NCBI GenBank assembly: GCA_045595965.1
Contig: JAZOBN010000013.1
Coordinates: 1 to 53,750, forward strand
Reading direction: 5' to 3'
Length of the DNA: 53,750 nt
DNA from: CAAGNP01 sp045595965
GTDB lineage: Bacteria > Bacteroidota > Bacteroidia > Bacteroidales > UBA932
Shown here: piece after piece, positions 1 to 8,151 of the stretch
Position numbering within the stretch: position 1 is the first letter of the stretch
Layout: every line of letters begins with the position of its first letter
Translations under genes and position numbers: made by a program
Notes under the pieces: generated by a model
What the model was told of the DNA's origin: nothing
What the model saw: the letters and a program-made list of their open reading frames with translations, nothing else
Databases searched by the model: none

Positions 1-1
1 A

Positions 2-241
2 TCAAACTCTCCCGTTGTCAAGAGCGGGAAGAAAAAGACAAATAATTGGCTTGACCATCAGGATGTTTGTCAGAGGTTGAAGATAAGCAAGCGTACATTG
101 CAGACCTTGCGTGATAACGGAACGCTTGCCTACACCAAAATCGGTAACCGCACCTACTACCTACCCGAAGATGTGGATAGCATCATCACTAAAGTAGAGG
201 ACAGACGAAAAGAAGCCAAGTGGAAAGGGCGAGAAATCTAA
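2..241 (+). CDS. Excisionase-like helix-turn-helix protein (5' truncated)
   Basis: The reading frame is open from the window edge to a TAA at 239-241, leaving 79 codons of a protein whose start lies outside. The visible part has the HTH_17 (excisionase/MerR-like winged helix) layout: a WLDHQDVCQRL helix, a KISKRTLQTLRDNG recognition segment, then a TKIGNRTYYLPEDVD wing. Such proteins are typical accessory factors of Bacteroidota conjugative and mobilizable elements, where they tend to occur as tandem pairs; the next gene is indeed a second one. The exact target DNA is unknown. Seen: the domain pattern. Inferred: mobile element membership. Confidence 0.75.
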   Translation, partial: SNSPVVKSGKKKTNNWLDHQDVCQRLKISKRTLQTLRDNGTLAYTKIGNRTYYLPEDVDSIITKVEDRRKEAKWKGREI

Positions 242-271
242 TCTATGTATAACACTAAAACCATTTGAACT

Positions 272-583
272 ATGTATCAGGAGATGCGAACTAAAGACGA
301 TGCGTGGATGCAGTCCATTCACGAGAGTATCGACCAACTATCGGAGATTCTCGATAGTATGCCCAAAGACAGTGCAGCCTTACAAAACGATGATGAGTAT
401 CTATGCGACAAGGAGGTAGCATATATGCTTAAAGTCAGCCGAAGAACATTAAGCGAATACCGAAGCAATGGGACATTGCCTTACTATGTCCTCGGTGGAA
501 AAGTTCTGTACAAACGGAGTGAGATAGAGCAAGCGTTAAAACGGGAGTACAACGGCAAGCATCTGATGAATAACAGCGGATAA
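272..583 (+). CDS. Excisionase-like helix-turn-helix protein
   Basis: A 103-residue protein with a poorly conserved N-terminal 40 residues (possibly helical) followed by an HTH_17 domain at about residues 45-97: YLCDKEVAYMLKVSRRTLSE, SNGTLPYYVLGGKVLYKRSEIE. It follows the partial HTH gene by 30 bp on the same strand and resembles it in the C-terminal domain, so the two form a tandem paralogous pair as in Bacteroides-type integrative elements. The family binds DNA and commonly regulates excision or transfer genes; whether this one is an excisionase or only a regulator cannot be told. A hairpin (677-723) follows the gene. Confidence 0.8.
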   Translation: MYQEMRTKDDAWMQSIHESIDQLSEILDSMPKDSAALQNDDEYLCDKEVAYMLKVSRRTLSEYRSNGTLPYYVLGGKVLYKRSEIEQALKREYNGKHLMNNSG

Positions 584-1197
584 ATCCCTTCTATATTTTT
601 GGATGGAGTGAAATTTGCCGCTTGCCCTATATTCATCTGACATAAAATAATAGTGCCCCTATGGATGGAAACAAGAACAGCATACAAATGGGTTATCAAT
701 GTAAGAAACCTTTTGTATGCTGTCTGTTTATCTTTTTCTACATTTTCGTCAGTCGCTCATTTCCGTTGCCGTCTGCATTTTTAAGTACAGACATTGAAAG
801 GGAAAGGTTTTCGGGCTGAATACTCTCCACAGGAGGAAGATTCTGCCCGAAACGGCTTGCCGCCTGACCTTTCAACTTTCAAGGGCTGATGTACTACCTT
901 CGCAGACGAGCAAAGGAAAGGGGCGAATAACGGAATCGGGAAACTCCTAATATCGCAGATTGATGGTAGACCAAATTCAAATATTACCCCGTAATAATGA
1001 AAAATGCACCGTCCTTTTGCTCGTTCATAAAAAAGTTGAACCTTCGTTCCAAGATGAGTTGTACATCAATGCAAATCATGCAAGTATATAGAAATCAGAA
1101 CAGTTGCCAACTCATTACCTCGTTCTTGAACTTTCCGCATAAACTTTTTATTCTTAGCGGATTATAAGATTATTCCATAAATAATAATTATATTTCA
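584..1197. other. Gene-free stretch at mobile element edge
   Basis: No convincing coding frame is seen in about 610 bases. It holds the perfect 12-bp hairpin at 677-723 and a loose inverted repeat near 1054-1061 (atgagttg) and 1108-1115 (caactcat). Being between mobile-element HTH genes and an ordinary chromosomal gene, it may contain the end of the element, but no matching direct repeat can be identified because the other end is outside the window. Confidence 0.4.
677..735 (+). terminator. Hairpin, probable terminator of the HTH gene pair
   Basis: Perfect 12-bp inverted repeat, acagcatacaaa (677-688) and tttgtatgctgt (712-723), separated by 23 bases and followed by a T-rich tract with a run of five Ts (731-735). 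Position about 95 bp after the second HTH gene fits an intrinsic terminator, although the loop is long and the T-run is not immediately adjacent. Confidence 0.45.
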
Positions 1198-1205
1198 TAT
1201 TTTTG
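1198..1205 (+). promoter_or_regulatory. -7 element for the DUF4293 gene
   Basis: TATTTTTG matches the Bacteroidota -7 consensus TAnnTTTG and lies 23 bases before the ATG at 1228. No clear -33 TTTG at the expected distance. Confidence 0.45.
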
Positions 1206-1227
1206 CCACACAAAAATAACGAATACT

Positions 1228-1641
1228 ATGTTTTTTAGGATACAATCACTCTTTTTGATTCTGGCTACAGCCCTTATCGCAACAATGTTCTTCACCCCTA
1301 TGATCAGATTTGTAGATGGACTTACCATCTGTTTCTATGAATACCGCCTGACACTGATCTTCACTTTCGTGGCCCTTGTATTGAGCATCGTTGCCCTCCT
1401 TTCATACAAAAAAAGAATGTACCAGATCCGTATCTGCAACCTCAACTCATTGATTCTGTTGGGATATCAGATTTTCCTTGCAATAAAATTCTTCACTCGT
1501 GAACCGGAAATGATCTACACTGTTTTTGCAGTGTTCCCTATTGCTGCTGCAATTCTGACATTTACAGCAATGAGATATGTAGCCAGAGATGAAGCGATGA
1601 TCATGGCTGCCAGCAGATTGAGATCTTCAAGGAGAAAATAG
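1228..1641 (+). CDS. DUF4293 family membrane protein
   Basis: A 137-residue integral membrane protein. Four hydrophobic segments are visible (about residues 5-23, 43-61, 72-90 and 97-115), with a lysine/arginine-rich C-terminus (RLRSSRRK), placing the tail in the cytoplasm. The opening residues and overall layout fit DUF4293, a family found in Bacteroidota with no established function. It is transcribed alone and ends 7 bp from the end of the convergent TPR gene. The DUF assignment is from recognition of the N-terminal pattern, not a search. Confidence 0.75.
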   Translation: MFFRIQSLFLILATALIATMFFTPMIRFVDGLTICFYEYRLTLIFTFVALVLSIVALLSYKKRMYQIRICNLNSLILLGYQIFLAIKFFTREPEMIYTVFAVFPIAAAILTFTAMRYVARDEAMIMAASRLRSSRRK

Positions 1642-1648
1642 TCAGGGA

Positions 1649-3643
1649 TTACTCCTCTGTACAATACTTTTTGATCACTCCATAAGCATCGTCCAGACCA
1701 AGTTCACCGGCCTTGCTCAAATCGATACACCCTTTCTCTTTATCTTTCAGATAGATAAGGACAAGTCCCCTGTTATAATAGGCCTCTTTCAGATATGGAT
1801 AAATCTCTATAGCCTTCCCATATTGGCGGATAGCCTCAGGAAGATCGTTTGACTGGCAATAGAGATTACCCAAGTTGTAGTATGTGTAGGGGAATTCAGG
1901 GTAGAGATCTGCCGCCTTTTTCATATCGTGAATTGCAGCGGTATAGTCGTAACTCCTTGTCGATTGCTCCTGCACACGTGCTTTAGTTGTCCCGGCATTA
2001 TCCAGAGTCAATACCTGGACATTGTTCTCTATTGAGGAGATAAAATCTATCATTTCCGACTGTATTGCCCCTCTGTTTATGTAATAGAACACCTCTTCGG
2101 GACGACGTTCAATGGCAGAGCCGTAACAGTCAAGTGCCACATTGAACTGCTTGTTCTGGGCTTCGAGAATAGCCTTGGCAAAATGGCTTCTTCCGGTCGA
2201 ATCGGATGGGAGTTCCCGCTCGAGTTCCTCAATGACCCTTCTGTTGTCCACCCCTCTGGCATCGGGTTCATCGCAAGCAAGTTTTACCTGAACGGGGATA
2301 CTTTCGAGGAATTTGTCGACAGCCTTGTCGGAGTATTTTCTCTCAAGAACAATCGCCATATTCTGATCCGGAGCATCTGCAACAAATCTGTACAAAGGCT
2401 TCAAACGTATGTCTATATCCCTGTGCTGCAATAGTTCATCATTGAAATCCTTCTTGGCAAACTCTGCATCAAAATCGAGGAGCCGGTTGTATTTTTTTGT
2501 TGTATCTGCGAAAGCAGCATAAGCTGTAGTGTCAGCAGTTCTTTTCTTGTAGTCAGCAATCTTCTCTTGTGCAATTTCATAGTCCGCCTGTGCAGAATTG
2601 AACTGTCCCAGCTGGTTCTTAACCCATGAACGGTTCATATATGCCTTTGCAAAATCGGGGTAGAGATTGATTGCCTGCGAATAATCATCCATCGCATCCC
2701 TGAACCTTCCAAGTTCGATAAACACCGAGGCTCTATTGAAATAGGCAAGGACATTTTCAGGATTGATATTCAATACTTTATCATAGTCATCAAGGGCATT
2801 GTTATAATCACCTATCTGGGTTCTGATTAGGGCCCTGTTGTAAAGAGTCAGGGCATTTCCCGGTTCGTATTCAAGCACCTTATCAAGATCTGAGAGGGCA
2901 CCGTTTATATCGTTCTTCTCGTATCTTAACAGTGCCCTGTTGAAGTAGGCAAAAGTATTCTCCTTGTCGAGCTGAATTGCCTGGTCAAGGTCACCGATTG
3001 CCTTCTCATACTCCCCTTGCATCTGGAAGATACGCCCTCTGCGGATATACCCCTCCGGCTCAAACCTGTTCAGGGTAATCGCTTTGTTGTAGTCCGATAT
3101 CGCCTTCAAGGTGTCCCCGACATAGAGATAAGAGGCACCGCGGTTGAGATATGCATCTGCCTCCCTCGGCTCTTTCTTTATGAACTGGTTGAAATCTTCG
3201 ATAGCCTTGTCAAACTGCTGTGAGAGGAAATAGGTCACCCCCCTGCTGAAATAGAGCCCGGTATAGCTGGGTCTCAGATCGACCGCCTCTTCGAGATCTT
3301 TGAGGGCAAGGTCATATTTCCCGATTCTACTCAGGGTGATCGCCCTGTAGTGGTATGCTGGTGTGTAGATAGGATTTATTTCAAGGGTCTTGTCGAAGTC
3401 GAACTGGGCACCGAGGAAGTCTCCGAGATTGTATTTTGCTATTCCCCTGAAAAAATATGCCTCATAGAGCTTGTCGTCAAGTCTTACAAGGACATTGAAG
3501 TTGTCAATTGCTGTCGAATACTTTCCGTCAATCAGTGCCTGGCGGCCACGGAAGAAGAATTGGTTGATGTCCCATTGGGCAGATAACTGGCTTGTGCTCA
3601 AGAGAATCAACAATAATATGACAACTTTCCTTACAATCTTCAT
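1649..3643 (-). CDS. Secreted TPR-repeat protein
   Basis: A protein of about 664 residues made almost wholly of tetratricopeptide repeats after a signal peptide (MKIVRKVVILLLILLSTSQLSA, cut before QW). Repeats are recognisable by the recurring A-x-x-x-Y/F-N-R-G/A pattern and acidic helices such as YDKALEINP-like units; about ten lie in the first 370 residues and two or three at the C-terminus, separated by a non-TPR region (about 385-500). TPRs are protein-interaction scaffolds; the partner is unknown. The start chosen is the ATG at 3643: an upstream in-frame GTG at 3700 would lie within the minus-strand -7 box and would spoil the signal peptide. Divergent from the M28 peptidase gene. Confidence 0.85.
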   Translation of the reverse strand: MKIVRKVVILLLILLSTSQLSAQWDINQFFFRGRQALIDGKYSTAIDNFNVLVRLDDKLYEAYFFRGIAKYNLGDFLGAQFDFDKTLEINPIYTPAYHYRAITLSRIGKYDLALKDLEEAVDLRPSYTGLYFSRGVTYFLSQQFDKAIEDFNQFIKKEPREADAYLNRGASYLYVGDTLKAISDYNKAITLNRFEPEGYIRRGRIFQMQGEYEKAIGDLDQAIQLDKENTFAYFNRALLRYEKNDINGALSDLDKVLEYEPGNALTLYNRALIRTQIGDYNNALDDYDKVLNINPENVLAYFNRASVFIELGRFRDAMDDYSQAINLYPDFAKAYMNRSWVKNQLGQFNSAQADYEIAQEKIADYKKRTADTTAYAAFADTTKKYNRLLDFDAEFAKKDFNDELLQHRDIDIRLKPLYRFVADAPDQNMAIVLERKYSDKAVDKFLESIPVQVKLACDEPDARGVDNRRVIEELERELPSDSTGRSHFAKAILEAQNKQFNVALDCYGSAIERRPEEVFYYINRGAIQSEMIDFISSIENNVQVLTLDNAGTTKARVQEQSTRSYDYTAAIHDMKKAADLYPEFPYTYYNLGNLYCQSNDLPEAIRQYGKAIEIYPYLKEAYYNRGLVLIYLKDKEKGCIDLSKAGELGLDDAYGVIKKYCTEE

Positions 3644-3673
3644 ATTTCTAACTCCCATTTGGTAAAAAATGAG

Positions 3674-3707
3674 TATTTTTGGGGGTTTATAAAATCGCAC
3701 AAATATA
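3674..3707. promoter_or_regulatory. Divergent promoter pair between TPR and M28 genes
   Basis: Plus-strand TATTTTTG at 3674-3681 precedes the GTG start at 3708. Minus-strand TATATTTG (3707-3700) precedes the TPR gene ATG at 3643. Both match TAnnTTTG. Overlapping promoters of this kind would make the two genes compete for polymerase. Confidence 0.5.
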
Positions 3708-4667
3708 GTGAAGAACTTCGTTATAACAATCTTATTATTCGCACTATCGGCATCAAACAGTGTTTATGGCCAAAGGGTATCGAGTCTTGGACCATACACT
3801 ATGTTTGAGCAAATAATATACCATCAGAAACAGCAGCAGATCCTCTCATTCCTTGCTGATGACTGTGCCAGGGGGCGTTCCACAGGTACTCTGGGACATC
3901 AGATGATTGGAAAATATATCCGAGACCAGTTTGAAGCATACGGTCTGCACCCCTTTCAGGGGCACTACTACCAGGGATTCCGCTGTGACTCCTCTCTGGT
4001 CGGGAGAAATATTGTCGGGATTGTACCAAGTATTATCCCCTCCGACAAATATGTAATTGTCTCTGCCCACTATGACCATATCGGAGCCCTCAACGGTTTT
4101 GTTTACAATGGGGCTGACGACAACGCCTCAGGGGTGACAGCACTGATGAACCTTGCCGAGATATTCGGGACCATGCACAAGGCAAAGATGGGACCCGACA
4201 AGAATATCGTGTTTGTCGCATTTGATGCCAAAGAGAACAGCATGGCAGGCTCGCGACACTTCGTAAAGGAGCTCGGAATACCTAAAGAGAAGATTGTATG
4301 CAATATCAATATGGATCAGATAGGGTGCGTACTGGAGCCTGTCCACAAAAACAGGCCCGATTATCTTATCATTTTGGGAGAGAATACATTAAAAAAAGAG
4401 AACAGAGGGAAACTCGCTGTTTGCAACAATTTCTATAATATCCATCTTGATCTCGATTTCACATTCTACGGAAGTGAAGCTTTCACCACCCTCTACTACA
4501 AACTCTCTGACCAGGTTGCTTTTAGCGAAGCGGGAATTCCCGCCCTCCTCCTCACCTCCGGATTTCACAAACACACCTACAAAATTTCGGACGATGAGCA
4601 CCTTATTGACTACGGAGTTCTGAAAAAGAGGACATTGCTTGTTTTTTATTTTTTAATGATGTTATAA
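3708..4667 (+). CDS. M28 family zinc metallopeptidase, exported
   Basis: A 319-residue peptidase with a GTG start and signal peptide (about residues 1-21, ending SVYGQ). Zinc-site motifs of clan MH/M28 aminopeptidases are visible: HYDHIG with His near residue 121, GADDNASG with Asp near 137, FDAKENSMAGS carrying the acidic catalytic/ligand residue, NMDQIG further on, and a late His in TSGFHKHTY. The family removes N-terminal residues or cleaves glutamate/glutamine-type substrates; substrate is not predictable here. It acts in the periplasm or outer surface. Twelve bases separate it from the amidase gene, so the two are probably co-transcribed. Confidence 0.85.
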   Translation: MKNFVITILLFALSASNSVYGQRVSSLGPYTMFEQIIYHQKQQQILSFLADDCARGRSTGTLGHQMIGKYIRDQFEAYGLHPFQGHYYQGFRCDSSLVGRNIVGIVPSIIPSDKYVIVSAHYDHIGALNGFVYNGADDNASGVTALMNLAEIFGTMHKAKMGPDKNIVFVAFDAKENSMAGSRHFVKELGIPKEKIVCNINMDQIGCVLEPVHKNRPDYLIILGENTLKKENRGKLAVCNNFYNIHLDLDFTFYGSEAFTTLYYKLSDQVAFSEAGIPALLLTSGFHKHTYKISDDEHLIDYGVLKKRTLLVFYFLMML

Positions 4668-4679
4668 AAACCTTGAAAT

Positions 4680-6146
4680 ATGATCAAAAGAGTTAAAACA
4701 TTTGCTATTGCTGCTATGGCCTTGCTCCCTGTGATTGCATCGGCCCAGCAGAAATCTGACGCACTCTCACTCCGAATCACCCGTGGAGTACGTGACACAG
4801 TCTATTCTGAAAAAGTAATGATATTGGGTGTAACCTCCCCAAAAGCACAGGTTGTTGTGGGAAATGAATCTGTAAAAGTATTCAAGACAGGTAGTTGGGG
4901 CTGGCAAGGGAGTATCGCTGAAGGTGACAATTCAATCATCATCTCTGCAGCATTGGATAGCAATATCATTTCTGATACAGTAAATGTATTCTACTCTACA
5001 CAGGAGCCTAAAGAGAGGGGACCACGCAGACCGCAAGAGGTACCTGTATTAAAAGACACCACCCTATATGTAGTCACCACTGAGGGTGCCTATCTCAATT
5101 ACGGCAGCGGCACTGACCGCCTTGGCGGTGCAAAAGTGGGTTTCCTTGATGCAGGAATTCCACTTGAGGTTGTCAGCCAGTTTGGAAATCTCTATAAGGT
5201 AAAAGTATCTGAAAACCGCTACTTCCATATCCCTGTGAACTATACAGAAGTTGTAGAAGAGGCCCCTATCAGAAACACCAACACACTGAACTGGTCTGTA
5301 ACCAATATGGGCAAATATGACAAGGTCTCTATAGGTCTGTCTGAAAGACACCCTTACACATTCCGCCAGACCCTTGAAAACAATGCTATCATTATCGACA
5401 TATTCGGGGTTCAGTGCAACAGCAACTGGCTGACCCAGAAAGTTCCACTTGGCATGGTCGAATATGTAGATTTCGAACAGGTTGAATATGATGTAATGAG
5501 GGCAAAGATCTACTTGAAGAACCTCTCATGGGGGACAAAAGTGTACTACCATAACAACACTTTGACTGTTGAGGTTAAACACACACCTAAAATGTCATTG
5601 AAAGGGATGGTTATCGGTATCGACGCCGGGCATGGTGGCCCTTCATCCACCGGAGCTGTCAGTATTTCGGGTCTTAAAGAGAAAGAACTCAACCTGGATA
5701 TGGCATATACTCTCAAGAAAGAACTTGAGAAGAGAGGGGCAAAAGTGGTATTGAGCCGCGCTGATGACTCAAATGTCGCGATGTCGGACAGAAAGAAGAT
5801 TTTCATTGACAACAATGTCGATCTTATGATCTCTATCCACTGCAACGCAGGGGGGAGCCCATTTGTTGTAAAAGGGGCAAGTACATACTACCGACACATC
5901 CACAACCGTCCACTTGCAGAGGCAGTGCTCAACAGAGTACTCGAACTTGACGGGGTTGATAACTTCGGTCTTGTTGGGAACTTCAATTTCTCATTGAATG
6001 CCTCTACCGAATATCCCAACTTCCTACTTGAGACCCAATTCCTCAGCAACCTTGAAGACGAGGAGAGAATTGCAGATCCTGCATTCCGTCTTGCAATGAT
6101 GAAGAAAGTTGTCAAAGGAATTGAAGACTATTTGCACAGTTTTTAA
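4680..6146 (+). CDS. N-acetylmuramoyl-L-alanine amidase (Amidase_3)
   Basis: A 488-residue periplasmic cell-wall hydrolase. Signal peptide at 1-22 (ends IASAQ). The middle (about 115-190) looks like an SH3-like module; the catalytic Amidase_3 domain starts near residue 305 with IGIDAGHGG (zinc His), continues with KEKELNLDMAY (zinc Glu), SRADD, then LMISIHCNAG (zinc His) and ends with NFLLETQFLSN (catalytic Glu). It cleaves the amide bond between MurNAc and L-Ala during cell separation. It follows the M28 peptidase and precedes uvrB by 7 bp, so the repair gene may be read from the same message. Confidence 0.9.
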   Translation: MIKRVKTFAIAAMALLPVIASAQQKSDALSLRITRGVRDTVYSEKVMILGVTSPKAQVVVGNESVKVFKTGSWGWQGSIAEGDNSIIISAALDSNIISDTVNVFYSTQEPKERGPRRPQEVPVLKDTTLYVVTTEGAYLNYGSGTDRLGGAKVGFLDAGIPLEVVSQFGNLYKVKVSENRYFHIPVNYTEVVEEAPIRNTNTLNWSVTNMGKYDKVSIGLSERHPYTFRQTLENNAIIIDIFGVQCNSNWLTQKVPLGMVEYVDFEQVEYDVMRAKIYLKNLSWGTKVYYHNNTLTVEVKHTPKMSLKGMVIGIDAGHGGPSSTGAVSISGLKEKELNLDMAYTLKKELEKRGAKVVLSRADDSNVAMSDRKKIFIDNNVDLMISIHCNAGGSPFVVKGASTYYRHIHNRPLAEAVLNRVLELDGVDNFGLVGNFNFSLNASTEYPNFLLETQFLSNLEDEERIADPAFRLAMMKKVVKGIEDYLHSF

Positions 6147-6153
6147 TTGATTT

Positions 6154-8151
6154 ATGCCTTTCAAACTCCACTCTCCCTACCCCCCGTCAGGAGATCAGCC
6201 TGAGGCGATAAAGGAGATATGCGACATAATAAATGGTGGTTCCCAGGCCGTCACTCTGATGGGGGTGACCGGCTCGGGAAAGACTTTTACTATGGCCAAT
6301 GTGATTCAGAATCTGCAACGTCCCGCATTGATTTTGAGTCACAACAAGACATTGGCGGCGCAGCTGTATGGAGAATTCAAGACATTTTTCCCCGAAAATG
6401 CGGTAGAGTATTTTGTTTCATATTACGACTACTACCAACCAGAAGCATACATACCCGTTACCGATACATACATTGAAAAAGATCTGAGTATCAACGATGA
6501 GATAGAGCAACTCAGGCTCAGTGCCTCCTCTGCACTACTCTCCGGAAGACGCGACGTCATTGTAATTTCGAGTGTTTCGTGCCTGTACGGTATCGGAAAT
6601 CCACAGGATTTTCACGACAACACCATACACCTTACCCGAGGAGATGTTCTCAGCAGGACAAAACTCCTCTACAGGCTTGTTGATGCCCTCTATTCCCGCA
6701 CCGAGGCGGAGTTCAAGAGGGGAACATTCCGGGTGAAAGGGGACTGCGTGGATATCTACCTCGCATACGTTGACAGTGGGTGCAGAATTATATTTTTCGG
6801 CGACGAGATTGAGAGCATTGAACTGATAGATACCATAACCGGTGCAACGCAGGAGGAGGTGGAAGAGATCTCTATCTACCCTGCCAACATATTTGTCACG
6901 ACCAAAGAGAGGACCACAAAGGGTATTTACCAGATACAGGATGATCTCACCGCACAATGCCAATATTTCCACGAAATAGGGAAACCCCACGAGGCAAACA
7001 GACTCAAGAAAAGGGTAGAATATGATATGGAGATGATCAAGGAGATAGGATATTGCCCTGGTGTGGAGAATTACTCCCGCTATTTCGACGGGAGAAGTCC
7101 AGGTCAGCGACCTTTCTGCCTTATAGACTATTTCCCCGACGATTTCGTCACATTTATCGATGAGAGCCACGTTACCCTTCCCCAGGTAAGGGCGATGTAT
7201 GGAGGTGACCGCTCCCGCAAGGATACCCTTATCGAATATGGTTTCCGACTCCCTGCAGCTGCAGACAACAGACCTCTGAAATTTGATGAATTTGAAAATA
7301 TCATCAACCAGAGGATTTTTGTGAGTGCGACACCGGGGGATTATGAGCTGCAACAGTCAGAAGGGCTCATTGTCGAGCAGGTGGTCCGTCCTACAGGACT
7401 TCTTGACCCCCCTATCGAGGTGCGCCCATCCAAAAATCAGATTGATGACCTCCTTGAGGAGGTTACCATCAGAGCTGAGAGAGATGAACGTTCGATTGTC
7501 ACCACTCTGACAAAAAGGATGGCAGAAGAACTTGAAAAATACCTTGCAAGAATGGGGGTCCGGTGCCGTTACATCCACTCCGATGTCGACACTATGGAGA
7601 GGGTTGAGATCATTGAAGATTTCAAAGCGGGGCGTTTTGATGTCCTTGTAGGGGTCAATCTGCTCAGAGAGGGGCTCGATATACCCTCTGTCTCACTGGT
7701 TGCAATACTTGACGCTGACAAAGAGGGATTTCTCCGTTCCGATAGGGCATTGACACAGACAGCGGGGAGAGCGGCCCGCAATTTGAATGGTCTGGTGATC
7801 ATGTATGCCGACACCATTACACGCTCAATGCAAAGCACAATAGATGAGACCAACCGTCGCAGGGAGAAACAACAGAAATACAATCTTCTGCACAATATTA
7901 CCCCCACACAGGTGGTGAACGAGAGTAAAAACCAGCTTGTGGATCAGAAACGGTACGATCCGTTCGTTGACACTCCCGCACCTGTTCTGGCTGACGACCC
8001 TATCATCTCCAAAATGAGTCCCAAACAGTTGGGAGCGGCAATTGAGCAGGCCAGGAAGAATATGGAACAGGCTGCAAAAGAGCTCGATTTTCTACGGGCT
8101 GCCAAGTTTAGAGATGAAATGTACGAATTGAAAAAACTCACCTCCAAATGA
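6154..8151 (+). CDS. uvrB: UvrABC system protein B
   Basis: A 665-residue excision-repair helicase subunit that receives damaged DNA from UvrA and recruits UvrC. All hallmarks are visible: N-terminal SGDQPEAI, Walker A GVTGSGKTFTMAN (near residue 40), beta-hairpin YYDYYQPEAYIP, FIDESH helicase motif, VSATPGDYE, VGVNLLREGLDIP, TAGRAARN, and the C-terminal UVR coiled coil (about 622-660) that binds UvrC. Length is normal for UvrB. The stop overlaps the start of the RSH gene (ATGA), indicating translational coupling. Confidence 0.98.
   Translation: MPFKLHSPYPPSGDQPEAIKEICDIINGGSQAVTLMGVTGSGKTFTMANVIQNLQRPALILSHNKTLAAQLYGEFKTFFPENAVEYFVSYYDYYQPEAYIPVTDTYIEKDLSINDEIEQLRLSASSALLSGRRDVIVISSVSCLYGIGNPQDFHDNTIHLTRGDVLSRTKLLYRLVDALYSRTEAEFKRGTFRVKGDCVDIYLAYVDSGCRIIFFGDEIESIELIDTITGATQEEVEEISIYPANIFVTTKERTTKGIYQIQDDLTAQCQYFHEIGKPHEANRLKKRVEYDMEMIKEIGYCPGVENYSRYFDGRSPGQRPFCLIDYFPDDFVTFIDESHVTLPQVRAMYGGDRSRKDTLIEYGFRLPAAADNRPLKFDEFENIINQRIFVSATPGDYELQQSEGLIVEQVVRPTGLLDPPIEVRPSKNQIDDLLEEVTIRAERDERSIVTTLTKRMAEELEKYLARMGVRCRYIHSDVDTMERVEIIEDFKAGRFDVLVGVNLLREGLDIPSVSLVAILDADKEGFLRSDRALTQTAGRAARNLNGLVIMYADTITRSMQSTIDETNRRREKQQKYNLLHNITPTQVVNESKNQLVDQKRYDPFVDTPAPVLADDPIISKMSPKQLGAAIEQARKNMEQAAKELDFLRAAKFRDEMYELKKLTSK

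Noticed and set aside
6535..7353. 272-residue open frame opposite uvrB
   Set aside because: Antisense shadow of a highly conserved gene.
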